Below are positions 35,801 to 48,000 of a DNA stretch of 64,000 bases, in pieces. Under the pieces are notes generated by a model, which worked only from the letters and a program-made list of their open reading frames with translations, made no database searches and had not been told where the DNA came from. Origin of the DNA: Ottelia alismoides. Lineage: Eukaryota > Streptophyta > Magnoliopsida > Alismatales > Hydrocharitaceae. The position numbers were made by a program, and so were the translations under genes. Every line of letters begins with the position of its first letter. Positions within the stretch are counted from its first letter, which is position 1. The stretch lies in the NCBI GenBank assembly GCA_037367405.1, contig JAZKJV010006048.1, forward strand, positions 1 to 64,000. The letters run 5' to 3'.

Positions 35801-37261
35801 GTTTTGATACGAAAATGAAATTCGATCTTTTCAGGAGTCTTAAAATAGCCTTTCTAAAAATAAAACACGATAAAGCCTTGCAGACACGAGAGAGAGCTCG
35901 ATTAAGTAACGAAATCCTTCCTTTTGTTATTGGGTTTTCATACGAAATTATTGAAATTCTTGATTTTGTGTTCTTTGCTACGAACCCTAGTTTTGGCTAT
36001 TTTTGAAAAAGACTGAAGAATTGCTTTGTGATTCCCACTAAAATAAGGTTTAAGCATCAAATTGGTGCATTGGCTTTGAAAGTCAGGGTTTGGGAGTTAA
36101 AATAGGCACAAATACGAGTATATATGGTTATGAATAATACATATGTGAGTCTATACTAAGTGTTGTTTATTACGTAAGTCGAAGACTTAACGAAAGAATT
36201 ACATCATGGAAATTGATGTGGTTTGAGTTGGATCCTGAAAAGCATTGTGTGTCACGTTAAGGATGACTTGGAGTAGTACTACAGGTCGGGCATGCAACCT
36301 GTAGGTTTGTCGGAAGGAACCCGTATTGGCGTTTCCCCTACCTAGGTGGTACATGGTTGCCCTGTTATGTTAAGTGCGTACGAAATGAATGTTTTGCAAT
36401 GCATGGTACCGGGAGCCAATATCATCGCGTTGAACGACAAAAGATGTGGTCGTGCCATGTGGAGGCACGGGTGGTTCAATAGCGGCTGGGTCACGATAAC
36501 ATGTATTTAAAGCCGCTAGGTTATTTGAGTAAATGTTAGCCTGAGGTTTTAAGCAACCGAGTCCTCGAGGACGGTGTGCTCATTTTTTTCCAGGCTGAGG
36601 GTTGAGACCCTGTTTAATAAAAGAAAAGGATATTGTTAGGGTAGTATTGGAGGATTGGTTGAGGCGACGTGCAGCGGCATAAGCTTACCAAGATCAACAC
36701 AATCTCCAATCACGGAGTGTCCACAGCTTCGGAGTCCAAGAATGGTGGCGATCCCCTGGACTAATCCCTGATGTGGAATAGAAAGGAATAGGACTTAAAT
36801 TAATGAAAAGGAATGAAATTTTTGTGATTTCAAGTTTTGAAAAAAATTACACAATTTGTTTGCCTTTCTGTTCTTCGTTACTTAGCATTCGTTAATTTTT
36901 ATCCTACGATTTATGGAAAACCCAACAGGTATCGGTGAGCCATCGCAAGGACTTTAAAAATTCATCCAGCTTACATACTAGACGTCCAACCAGCCTCAGT
37001 AGCTTTACTCTTTAAGGTAGTTAGTAATCTTTTGTATATTTTTTCCTTGCAAGCTGATGTACATGTAAATGGTTATAGTGTGACAGTGTATCATTTGAAC
37101 CTTATTTTGTGAATGGTAAAGTGTTGAAATACTTTCTTCTGAGTATTTAATTTGCAGTCTGTTTTTGAATGTTAGTTGTGATTGCTGAATAAATTATTGC
37201 TGAGTAAACAGATCCGGATATGGGAGGATCCGACGGCTCGGGAATCGGGGTCGGTATAGAT

Positions 37262-37273
37262 TGGTATCAGAGC
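37262..37273 (+). other. Chromovirus primer-binding site
   Basis: TGGTATCAGAGC, a perfect 12-nt match to the canonical initiator tRNA-Met site, 3 bp after the LTR end. Confidence 0.95.
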
Positions 37274-37457
37274 TAGGTTGCTCTAGTAATTTATTTAGTA
37301 ATTATCAACTATGAGCGGTATTCAGAAAACTAAGGTTGTATTAAGATCCTTTGATCTTAATAACTGACTGCAGTACCATTTACAAATCATTGTCCCTTAT
37401 GTACATCATGCAAAGACATATAGGAACTGACCTATGACCTTGACTCATCCCAGGATC

Positions 37458-38550
37458 ATGGCAGACCAAGACATGTCTAGACAATTAGCGGCTATGATGG
37501 CAATGTTCCAAGACATGGGACAAAGGCAACAAGCATTGGAGGAGAGGCTCAATGCACAGGCTGAGAGACCGAGGCATCTAAGCCTGCAGATGCCAGGATT
37601 GAAGGTTCTGTCCATCTTTCTGAGGAAGAATCTAGTTACCATCCTTCAACTGAGTCTGCTCCTACCCCAGTTGAAGGAGCAATGGGAAGGCCCTTCTTAG
37701 ACACCAAACATTACTAGATAATTACCGAAAGGGAAAAATTCCTCGATTCAAAGGTGTAGAGACACCTGCCGAGGCTGAGTTATGGCTCGATGATGTTACT
37801 AGGATGTTGAGGATAGTCCATGCACCCGTTGATACCTGGGTGCACTTTCCTGATTACTCCCTAGCAGATTATGCATGACAATTGGTGGAGAGCAATTTCC
37901 AAGAAGTTAGCAGATACTGTTCCATGGGATATCTTTGAAGAGAGGTTCCGAGCACACTTCTGTCCCTCTCATTGGGAAGAATTAAAGAGGAGAGAGTTGG
38001 CTTCTCTGAATCAGGGTTTTAAGACCGTATGAGATTATCTTATCCACTTTACTAAGCTTCTACAGTACTCACCAACTCTAGAAGCTTCACCACAAGAGTG
38101 TCTTACCAAATTTGTTAGCGGTCTTCAGGGAGGTCTACGAGAAAAGCTTGCTGGTTTTAGAACCACAACCGTAGATGAAGCAATGGACATCGCCTCTCGT
38201 ATTGAGATGGAGAGCGATGAAAACCACCAAAGAAGAAGTTTCCACTTTAATGGTGGACCATCCAAAAGCAAGGCACATTATAATCGTAGAGATCGTCGCT
38301 ATCATCCAACCGGTTCCAATATAAGCTCACCACAGACCTTGGGTCAGTAATTATCAGGAAGAAGAGGTTTCTCTAGACCTCCACTATATCCTTGCGACTC
38401 AGCAGCAGGAGCTAGCACCTCTGTGGCTATATCTTCAGCTCAAACAAGAGTATGTGTGTGTTTTTACTGTCATCAGGAAGGCTACATCAAGAAAGATTGT
38501 CCGAAGTTGATAGGTTCAGGGTTTAAATCAACCCCAATTAACAGTATAAC
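37458..38550 (+). pseudogene. Chromovirus gag remnant
   Basis: The capsid polyprotein that would assemble virus-like particles. The start Met at 37458 begins MADQDMSRQLAAMMAMFQDM. Downstream frames give GKIPRFKGVETPAEAELWLD, MHDNWWRAISKKLADTVPWD, ERFRAHFCPSHWEELKRREL and EASPQECLTKFVSGLQGGLR. The zinc knuckle reads CFYCHQEGYIKKDC (38453-38494), where the CCHC His is Tyr. Frameshifts fall near 37560, 37715 and 37850. Stops at 37862, 38030 and 38348 look like C-to-T changes of CAG, CGA and CAA. Confidence 0.85.
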
Positions 38551-38975
38551 ATCCACCTCGAGCAATGGAGCAATGCACGGAGGAAGACATGGTAGAGGTC
38601 GCAGCTCAAAAGGAGTGCCTCCTACACAACAACTACCACAAAGTGTTGCGGGTTCTAGCTTGCCTATTCCTAATGGCCAGCTTAATGCAATTACTGAAGA
38701 ACAAGCCTACAATTTAGGCACAGTCGTACAAGGTACCGTTACTATTCATGGTTTTTCAGTACATGCTTTATTTGATTCTGGTGCTTCACATTCATTTATT
38801 GCTCGATGGTTAGTACCCACTTTGGGTAAGATACCAGTAAAGGTACAACAGTCCTATCTGATCAATGACCAGGAGGACAAGTATTTATAATCCAAGAAAT
38901 CCTGGATAATTGCATAGTAGTGATAGAGGGACATCAGTTACCTGTTTCACTACTACTGATAGAAATGGAAGACTT
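38551..38975 (+). pseudogene. Chromovirus aspartic protease remnant
   Basis: Continuous with gag in the frame 38423-38890. The active site is LFDSGASHSFI, with catalytic Asp codon at 38774. The frame stops at 38888 and shifts by one base; the frame at 38920 resumes with [20 protein letters not shown] and LGMDWL. Length and layout are otherwise normal for a retropepsin released from the polyprotein. Confidence 0.85.
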
Positions 38976-40560
38976 TGATCTTATCCTAGGGATGGATTGG
39001 CTAGAAAGGCATCATGCATGTCTTGACTGTTTTCAGAAGACAATAACATTTCACCTTCCTAACTCAATAGAGTTCCAGTTCATTGGTAAGACATCCAATA
39101 ATAATATCGAATATATATCTACATTGAAGGCACAACAGTTGTTAGAGCAAGGGTGCCAAGGTTATATTACTTATGTAACCACTACATCAGGTTCAGAAAG
39201 TATGATGGAAGATATACCTATAGTGTGCGAGTTTCCTGATGTATTTCCAGAGGAACTACCTGGATTACCACCTGAGAGAGAGATTGAATTTGAAATCTCT
39301 CTTATACCTGATACTCAGCCTATCTCTATCCCTCCGTATAGGATGGCACCAGCTGAGTTACGAGAGTTAAAGGTACAGTTGCAAGAACTGTTAGATAAAG
39401 GATTCATTCGTCCTAGTACTTCACCATGGGGTGCACCTGTCTTATTTGTTACGAAAAAGGATGGGTCGATGCGGTTGTGCATTGACTATAGAAAATTAAA
39501 CAAGAGGATAATAAAGAATAAGTATCCACTACCAAGAATAGATGATCTCTTTGATCAGTTAAAGGGTTCAAATGTGTATTCCAAGATTGATTTAAGATCT
39601 GGATACCATCAGTTGAAAATTAAAGACAAAGATATTCCCAAGATAGCATTTCGAACTAGATACGGGCATTATGAATTCTTAGTTATACCTTTTGGACTAA
39701 CAAATGCCCCAGCAGCCTTCATGGATCTCATGAATAGAGTATTCAAGGAGTTCTTAGATCACTTTGTAGTAGTCTTTATTGATGATGTGCTTATTTACTC
39801 CAAGGATAAGTATCTGCATGAACACCACCTCAGGCAGGCATTTGAAACTCTAAGGAAGAACAAACTGTATGTTAAATATAGCAGATGTGACTTCTGGTTA
39901 TCTGAAGTATCTTTCTTAGGCCATGTTATTTCTAGGGAAGGTATATCAGTGGATCCTACAAAGGTTAGTGCAGTGATGAGTTGGGAACACCCGAAGACTG
40001 TCACAGAAATACGATCTTTTCTGGGATTAGCTGGATATTATAGAAGATTCGTGAAGGACTTTTCACGAATAGCATTACCAATGACTAGACTAACTCAGAA
40101 GGAGGTCCCATTCTTATGGTCTGATACATGTGAAGCTAGTTTTCAGACACTGAAAGAATGCCTAACATCTGCGCCAATCCTTACTCTACCCTCCTGGAGT
40201 GAAGGGTTTACAGTGTACAGTGACGCATCTAAAGAAGGACTTGGGGCGGTTCTTATGCAACATGGTAAGGTAGTTGTGTATGCATCACTACAGCTCAGGA
40301 CACATGAAAAGAACTACCCAACACATGACCTTGAATTAGCTGTTGTAGTTTTACTTTAAAATATGGAGACATTACATCTATGGTATTACTTTTGAAATCT
40401 TCACTGATCATAAAAGCTTGAAATATCTATTTGATAAGAAGGAACTCAATATGAGACAGAGACGGTGGCTGGAGTTATTGAAAGACTATGATTGCACTAT
40501 CTCCTACCACCCTGATAAGGGGAACGTTGTAGCAGATGCCCTTAGAAGAAGAACTTATTC
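38976..40560 (+). pseudogene. Chromovirus reverse transcriptase and RNase H
   Basis: The longest open frame in the window (38920-40359, 479 codons). RT motifs are all visible: [32 protein letters not shown] region, [41 protein letters not shown], and the catalytic box [12 protein letters not shown] (Asp pair at 39781-39786). RNase H follows ([31 protein letters not shown]). A one-base loss near 40345 ends the frame; RNase H continues in the next frame ([19 protein letters not shown] to [13 protein letters not shown]). RT itself looks intact. Confidence 0.95.
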
Positions 40561-42100
40561 ACCTGGGTTAGTGAGTGCTATCCACTTCTGGGGTTTACTA
40601 TCAACGTTAAGTGAATGGAAACCATTTGATAATAGTGCTGATACTATAACTATTCCTCATCGATACAAACCAGAGATCTGGGATAAAATAAAGGAAGGAC
40701 AAGAGGATGGTCCAGTCCTTAAAGACTTGAAACAACAACTTGAGAAGTATGAGATAGAGGGATTCCAGATACAAGATGGGTTACTATATAACCATCACAG
40801 AGCTTGTGTACCAGACATACCTGAACTAAGAAAAGACATTTTACGTGAATCTCATTCTTCTAGATTATCTATTCATCCAGGAATTACGAAGATGTATAAG
40901 GATCTTCATTCATACTTCTGGTGGCCAAGAATGAAGAAAGATGTTGCTGAGTTTGTGAATTCATGTTTCACTTGCCAGCAGGTAAAGGTTTCACACCAAA
41001 AGCCACCGGGATTATTGCAACCCCTCCCTGTACCTGAATGGAAATGGGAAAGCATTTCCATGGATTTCGTTATTGGCTTACCTCAGACGATTGGTAGTAA
41101 AGATAGTATCTAGGTTATAATAGATCATCTGAAAAAGGTAGCACACTTTATTCCGATAAGCTTATCTTTCACTCCAGACCAGCTTGTTGAGTTATATATT
41201 ACACATGTGATTCGCCTACATGGTATCCTGAAGGAAGTAGTTTCTGATCGAGATTCACGATTAACCTCACACTATTGGGAGAACTTCATGAAAGCCTTAG
41301 GTACACAACTATGCTAGAGTACAACATATCATCCACAGACAGATGGTCAGTCAGAATGTACGATTCGGACATTAGAGGATATGCTACGAGCATGTGCCTT
41401 AGAATGGAAGGGATTGTGGATTAAACATTTGCCTCTTGCAGAATTCACCTACAATAATAGTTACCATACAAGTATTGGCATGGCACCGTTTGAAGCACTA
41501 TATGGACGAAGGTGTACTACTCTTTTGTGTTGGCCAGAGGTCGGAATAAAAAACCTTTATGATTCAGATAGACTTCAAGAGACACGGGAAGATGTAAAAC
41601 TTGCTCGAAAAAGACTATTGACTGCTCAAACTCGCCAGAAAAATTATAGTGATACCAGGCGAAGAGACCTTGAATTTGAGGTAGGTGACTTTGTATTTCT
41701 TAAAGTAACACCTATGAAGGGTGTTCAGAGGTTTGGCTTGCTTGGGAAGTTAGCACCCAGGTTCGTGGGTCCCTTTGAAATTATTCAACGGATTGGAAAA
41801 GTTGCCTATAGACTTGCGCTTCCTCCACATCTTTCTGCAATACATGATGTATTTCATGTATCAAATCTAAGAAAGTACATTAGGGATCCAGAGCATAAGA
41901 TAAGTTATGATGTTTTACTTGTTGAGCCAAACTTGACATACCAAGAGATACCTGTGCAAATACTTGAACGGGATATCAAGAAGTTGAGAAACATAGAGGT
42001 GCCTCTTGTTAAAATATTATGGCGGAACTAAGAGTTTGAAGAAGCCACATGGGAACCAGAGGCAGAAATGAGAGTGAAATATCCGCACTTGTTTGAATGA
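40561..42100 (+). pseudogene. Chromovirus integrase with chromodomain-like tail
   Basis: Zinc-binding HHCC region: [17 protein letters not shown] ... CFTCQQVK. The core has Asp in SMDFVIGLP (41058 area), Asp in VVSDRDSRLT, and Glu in [16 protein letters not shown]. The C-terminus has [30 protein letters not shown] and [12 protein letters not shown], then a chromodomain-like end with [10 protein letters not shown] and EFEEATWEPEAEMR. Stops at 41111 (TGG to TAG), 41315 and 42029 (CAA to TAA) break the frame. Without them it would run from about 40418 to 42100 in one frame. Confidence 0.9.
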
Positions 42101-42157
42101 TAACACTATGTATTATGTATATATTCATTATAAATGAAAGGACGTTCATTCCCTTCA

Positions 42158-42244
42158 AGGTTGTTATGGTCTCAATCCTCTTTAAGGTTGTTATGCCTGC
42201 ATTTTTATTCTCGAGGACGAGACTTCCTTTAAGGTTGTTATAAT
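42158..42244 (+). other. Degenerate polypurine region with triplicated AAGGTTGTTAT
   Basis: The usual chromovirus end is CGAGGACGA, then a G-rich polypurine tract, then the LTR. Here CGAGGACGA is present (42213-42221), but the tract before the LTR reads AAGGTTGTTATAAT. The word AAGGTTGTTAT also occurs near 42160 and 42185. Confidence 0.6.
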
Positions 42245-45021
42245 TGTAAAGCCTTGATCTTGGTATATTTCGGATCCTATATAATAAGATCCGGCTCGTC
42301 AAGAGAAAACCAACGAACTTTGTTTTGTGTGAATCGGACTTCGTTTCGAATTGTTATGATTTTCAGAAGAAAGAGAAGTAAGGATGGATAAGATGTCATA
42401 ACCCATAATGATTGTCATTAAGACTAATTAAACATGATTAAAGAAACTAATGACGGATTGAAAACCGCTAATGATCATTAGTAAACACTAATCAATAGTT
42501 AGCAAAAGATAAGCATAAGCCGCGAAAGTTAAATCGCGATTAGTGAAAGTTAATCATGATTAGTGTTAATTAAGCGTCATTAGCCAATCTAGAATCCTCT
42601 GGAATGTTCTAACTTAAGCCCCAAGTTTGGGATAGGTTTTGGCCAAAACTATGGGCTGCTAAACCATGGTTAAGGCCTAAACCATGGTTTTCTAACCATT
42701 CCAGGGCCTATAAATAGACCCCCCACCCATTCATTCTCTACGAATTCCACTACCACCACCACCCCAAGGGCTAGGGTCGAGATGTCAGGAGGAGGAGTGG
42801 GAGGCGAGGGAGGAGCGCTAACGAAGCGCTGCCAGGAGAACGAGGAGGAGAAAGGTACAATCCTCTCTTAGTTTGCTTCATAAGCTAGGCTTTGAATTCA
42901 TCCTCTTGTTCTTCCAAGTTTTGTTCTTGATTCATCTTTCTTTCCGATTCGTTTTCCTGTTGTGGTTCGAGGAGAAATCTGTATAACACCCTACTTAGGT
43001 GCGAGCGGCTATGCACGTCAGTGACCCTGTGATTCGTCACACGTTCACTCATCTAAGACGCGTGGTGTCTACCGATTCTCCATCGTTTATGTTTCTATTC
43101 TTTCTGTTATACTTTTATAATTATTTTGATGGAGAAATCTGTGTAATACCCTACTTAGGTGCGGGAGGCTATGCATGTCAGTGACCCTGTGATTCGTCAC
43201 ACGTTCACTCACCTAAGATGCGTGGTGTCTACCGCTTCTTCATCTCTTATTGTTTGAGTATATTCTTTAAGTTTTGTTGTTATTTCCTCTCGATTGATTT
43301 TATAGAGGAAACTCTTTTCGTTTTTATTTTGAAATATGTCCCGATATAAGGGGAAACTGTGCCGAAATTTTCCGAGAAGTATGTCCCGATATAAGGGGAA
43401 CCTCTACCGAAAGTTTCCGAGAAATATGTCCCGATCCAAGGGGAAACTCTGCCGAAATTTTAAGAGAAATTATGTTCTTTGCGTTCTTCGCGTTCTTCGT
43501 GTTCTTCGCGTTCTTCGCGTTCTTTGTTCGTTCTTCACGTTCTTGACACGTTATTAACGTTTTGATACGAAAATGAAATTCGATCTTTTCAGGAGCCTTA
43601 AAATAGCGTTTCTAAAAACAAAACATGATAAAGCCTTGCAGACACGAGAGAGAGCTCGATTAGGTAGCGAAATCCTTCCTTTTGCTGTTGGTTTTTCATA
43701 CGAAATTATTGAAATTCTTGATTTTATGTTCTTTGCTATGAAGAATCCTAATTTTGGCTATTTTTGAAAAAGACTGAAGAATTGCTTTGTGATTCCCACT
43801 GAAATAAGATTTAAGCATCAAATTGATGCATTGGCTTTGAAAGTTAGGGTTTGGGAGTTAAAATAGGCACAAATACGAGTATATATGGTTATGAATAATA
43901 CATATGTGAGTCTATACTAAGTGTTGTTGATTATGCAAGTCGAAGACTTAACGAAAGAATTACATCATGGAAATTGATGTGGTTTGAGTTGGATCCTGAA
44001 AAGGATTGTGTGTCACGTTAAGGATGATTAGGAGTAGTACTACAGGTCGGGCATGCAACCTGTAGGTTTGTCGGAAGGAACCCGTATTGACGTTTCCCTA
44101 CCTAGGTGGTATACGGTTGCCCTGTTATGTTAAGTGCACACTAAATGAATGTTTTGCAACGCGTGGTACCAGGAGCCAATATCGTCGGGTTGAATGACAG
44201 AAGATGTGGTCGTGCCATGTGGAGGCACTGGTGGTTCAATAGCAGCTGGGTCACGATAACATGTATTTAAAGCCGCTAGGTTATATGATTAAATGTTAGC
44301 CTGAGGTTTTAAGCAACCGAGTCCTCAAGGACGGTGTGCTCATTTGTTTTTTCCAGGCTGAGGGTTGAGTCCCTGTTTAATAAAAGAAAAGGAAATTGTC
44401 AGGGTAGTATTGGAGGATTGGTTGAGGCGACGTGCGGTGGCATAAGCTTACCAAGATCAACCCAATCTCCAATCCCGAAGTGTCCACAGCTTCGGAGTCC
44501 AAGAATGATGGGGATCCCCTGGACTAATCCCTTATGTGGAATAGAAAGGAATAGGACTTAAATTAATGAAAAGGAATGAAATTTTTGTGATATCAAGTTT
44601 TGAAAAAAATTACACAATTTCTTTGCCTTTCTCTTCTTCGTTACTTAGCATTCGCTAATTTTTATCTTATAATTTATGGAAAACCCAACAGGTATCGGTG
44701 AGTCATCGCAAGGACTTTAAAAATTCATCCAGCTTACATATTAGACGTCCAGCCAGCCCCAGTAGCTTTACTCTTTACGGTAGTTAGTAATCTTTTGTAT
44801 ATTTTTTCCTTGCAAGCCGATGTACATGTAAATGGTTATAGTGGGACAGTGTATCATTTGAACCTTATTTTGTGAATGGCAAAGTGTTGAAATACTTCCT
44901 TCTGAGTATTTTATTTGTAGTCTGTTTCTGAATGTTAGTTGTGATTGCTGAATAAATTATTGTTGAGTAACCAGATTCGGATATGGGAGGATCCGACGGC
45001 CCAGGAATCGGGGTCGGGACA
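42245..45021 (+). repeat. 3' LTR of the chromovirus
   Basis: 2,777 bp, TGTAAAGCC to GGGTCGGGACA. Aligns with the 5' LTR throughout, with a short deletion near 42697 that removes one CCATGG site. By eye about 14 differences in the first 185 bp but only about 4 in a 160-bp stretch near 43980. Confidence 0.95.
43336..43548 (+). repeat. Exact 45-bp triple repeat and 9-bp run in the 3' LTR
   Basis: Units start at 43336, 43381 and 43426, each beginning ATGTCCCGAT. They are followed by GTTCTTCGC-type 9-bp units. Because both periods are multiples of three, an open frame runs through (43336-43557): repeated MSRYKGKLCRNFPR-like units, then VLR repeats. The 5' LTR version is interrupted by a stop. Confidence 0.85.
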
Positions 45022-45026
45022 CACGT
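45022..45026. repeat. Right target-site duplication of the chromovirus
   Basis: CACGT, identical to 34480-34484. Confidence 0.9.
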
Positions 45027-48000
45027 AGGATCCTCTAGTGGCGTTCTAGTAACGACCAGATTCGGGGCACATAAGTGGCGTAATTTGCATAAAATCCCCT
45101 CTATATTTTTTTATTATTATAAATAGTTCTGTAATACTTAGTACCTGTAAAGTTAATTGGAAAAGTTATAGCAAAGCCTCCAAACATTTTGTCAATTGCA
45201 AGTTGATCCTTTACAAGCTTGACTCACATAGCCCCCAACATGAGTTGGGAAATTTGTGCTTGTACCCCTATAACTTTGTATATTTCACTTTAGTACTAAT
45301 AAATCTAGTTGCAGTACAAAAAATTTGGTGTTTTTGCATGTACCACATGCCTTTAATTTATATTGCAGAAATATCCCTACCTTCTTGATTTATTTTTATT
45401 ATCACATTTAGTTGATGTTCTCTTAAAATCATGAATAAATACACAGAGATGCTTGATAAATTTCGAGTTCATACCACATAATTTTAAGCATTTTGCATAA
45501 ATTTGTTATTTATTATAAATCAAAAGAGCACATTTTATTTCTTGTTCATCTTTGAAAAAACAAGTAATAGAAAACCTTTGTTAAAATTTCCAAAAAAACA
45601 CCTACTGTTTATTATTGTATTTTATTACTATAAACCAAACATCACAAAAAAATCAAAAGAAGAACAAAAAATTGAAAACCCTTGCTAACCCTAAAAAATT
45701 TAAAAGAACCAACAAAAATTACAAAAACATAGTTTTCTACCCTAAATGTTTATATATACTATTTTCTATATATTAAATTTAGTTTTATGGAATTTTGAAC
45801 CTTTTTAGTATTTTTAAAATATCAAACCTATTAAGCTTATTTATTAAATCAATGATATGGTATATTTTGGACGTTAAAAATACCTAAAAATTAACAAAAA
45901 TACCTAAAAACAAAAATCTAGAAGAAAAATATGAAACAAAAATATTTTATTTTGTATGTCCAGGTTATATATAGCTATATCTAATATTGAAATACCTTAT
46001 ATTGTATTATATACCAATATATAGTTATGCATAGCTTATTATTAATAAATATCATAAAAACCCAAATATATTTTAAATCCTTTAAAAAATAAAAACAACC
46101 ATTTTTATTTATATTTTCTGATTTTCCTATTTTCATTATATATTATATACAAATACCCTATATTATACTTATTACATATATATTGATATATACATATACT
46201 TATTATATATTAAAAAGAAAAAGAAATTAAAAATAATACAAAAATAAAAATAATAACTTTAAAATTAATTAAAATAATAATTAATTATTAGAAAATAAAA
46301 ACCCACAAAAAATTTAAGTAAGAGAGTAAATCATATGCACAAATATTCATTATTGTTTATTTATAAATAATAATCCCTGCTTCATCGACTTGTTCACAAT
46401 ATTCAACACACTACTCCTACTTGTCCACTATTCACATTTAACTATAGGGTTTCTAAAAAATTTCAATCCACATTTTTCTTAAATTGCTTGATTATTACTC
46501 TATCTGTTGTTGGTTGACTGTTGATTTATTCGAATATCATGCTCGGTCAACTCGAAGATAGTGCCCTCACCTTGTGAGTGCACACGATACCTCTGAAAGT
46601 CTAGATAACTAGGACTCCATCTAGGTCGAATTTTGCTAAGCTAGATGTCTTCTAGAGATCCACCTTCAATGACTGCCCAGGATGCCACCATTAGGTCCGA
46701 GACTCATCTGAGCCATCTAGACACCACAAACTGCCTCCAGCCATCTTTTGTACCTCCAATGAGCTCCTCAGGTGCACAGAGTTGACCATGAGGGTAGATC
46801 AAAGTTCACCCTAGTACGTGTTCATCCATATTTTTCCTCCTTGCTTCCTGGCCATCAAATCTTGCATACGCTCCTGAATGCATAGGAATCATTACATCAA
46901 GCATCACAACCAACGTCATAATCTTCATAGGATCTGATCTCCATCATTGATCGGCAAAAATGTCATCATGCCTTGAGGAGCGGCCAAGTGAATAAGTGAA
47001 GAGCCTCTGCCATTGTATCAATCCTCGTGATGTAATTTTCTAGAGACCCCTCGCTTTTGTATTTTTATTTTAGTCCTAAAACTTTTGTCTATTGTTTAAC
47101 ATATTTTGTAATATTGCACTCTAACCCCTATCTTTACTTTATTTTCTTCTGGAGCCATTCTACGCCACCTCATGTGTACATACATGTAATGGGTCTGGAC
47201 TTTTTGTAGGGACCACCCCTCATGGGTTTTTGTTATTATTTGTTCTATGGAATATTTAATTTGTGATACTTTTTTAATAATTACAAGCAACCCGTATACA
47301 CTCTTATAAAATGCATTTATACCCCCGCTAAGCATATTTATTGAATATATCATGATTTTTGCACAATTGTGTTTTGATCCAATTGTGTTTTGGATTGACT
47401 TGTAGGTTCATTAAAATTACATTTTGATCCATATCAGAACATTGATTTTTAGTTTTTGTACGTCATTTATTAAAAATATCATTTTGTATCAAATAATTTG
47501 TAGGAAAATTATTTTATGTGCCCGAACTCATATTAAATTACATGTATTTTGTCTAAGGAAATAAAAATTATTTTCTTGTTTTGTAAAAAAACATTGCTTA
47601 TTTATTTATTTTTACATATCAAAAATAAAAAAAATTCAAAATTATTTTAAAAATTCCCAAAATAGTATAGTACATTTATTACTGTATTTTGCAACTCTAG
47701 ACCAAAAACTACTAAAAATTACAAAAAATCACTAAAATTGAAAACATCAATAAACTTACAAAAATTGAAAAAAATAAAAATCCAATAATATTAATTTCTG
47801 ATTTTAAATTTTGTTTGTACTGTACATAATATATTAAAATTAGTTTGGGAATATTTTTAGATATTTATCTATTTTTAAAGTCCAAACAATCACGCCTATT
47901 ATTCTAACTCATTATATTGAAAATTTCTATTCAATTAAAAATACAAAAATTTAGCAACATCTGTGTAAAAATTACAAAAATAGAGAAAAATATATGAAAG

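Larger units (their letters stand above)
34485..37258 (+). repeat. 5' LTR of the chromovirus
   Basis: 2,774 bp, from TGTAAAGCC to GGGTCGGTATA. The end has drifted from the expected GGGTCGGGACA, which the 3' LTR keeps. It contains four CCATGG palindromes, a TATA box, a GA/GGAGG-rich block, a 160-bp duplication, three 45-bp repeats and a GTTCTTCGC microsatellite. Confidence 0.95.
34485..45021 (+). mobile_element. Complete Ty3/gypsy chromovirus, decayed (Tekay/Del-like)
   Basis: 10,537 bp: 5' LTR 34485-37258, primer-binding site 37262-37273, gag, protease, RT, RNase H, integrase and a C-terminal chromodomain-like tail (37458-42100), degenerate polypurine region, then 3' LTR 42245-45021. Perfect 5-bp target duplication CACGT. 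Long LTRs, initiator-Met primer site and the integrase-end chromodomain point to the chromovirus branch, most likely Tekay/Del. At least five frameshifts and six in-frame stops inactivate it. It is the youngest large insertion here: LTRs differ by roughly 2-8% in stretches I compared by eye, and it sits inside the Athila-like tail. Confidence 0.95.

Noticed and set aside
37262..37273. tRNA gene
   Set aside because: Only the short complement of the tRNA 3' end is present, as expected for a primer-binding site. No cloverleaf follows.
43336..43470. CRISPR-like regular repeats
   Set aside because: The repeats are directly adjacent with no unique spacers and lie in a plant LTR.
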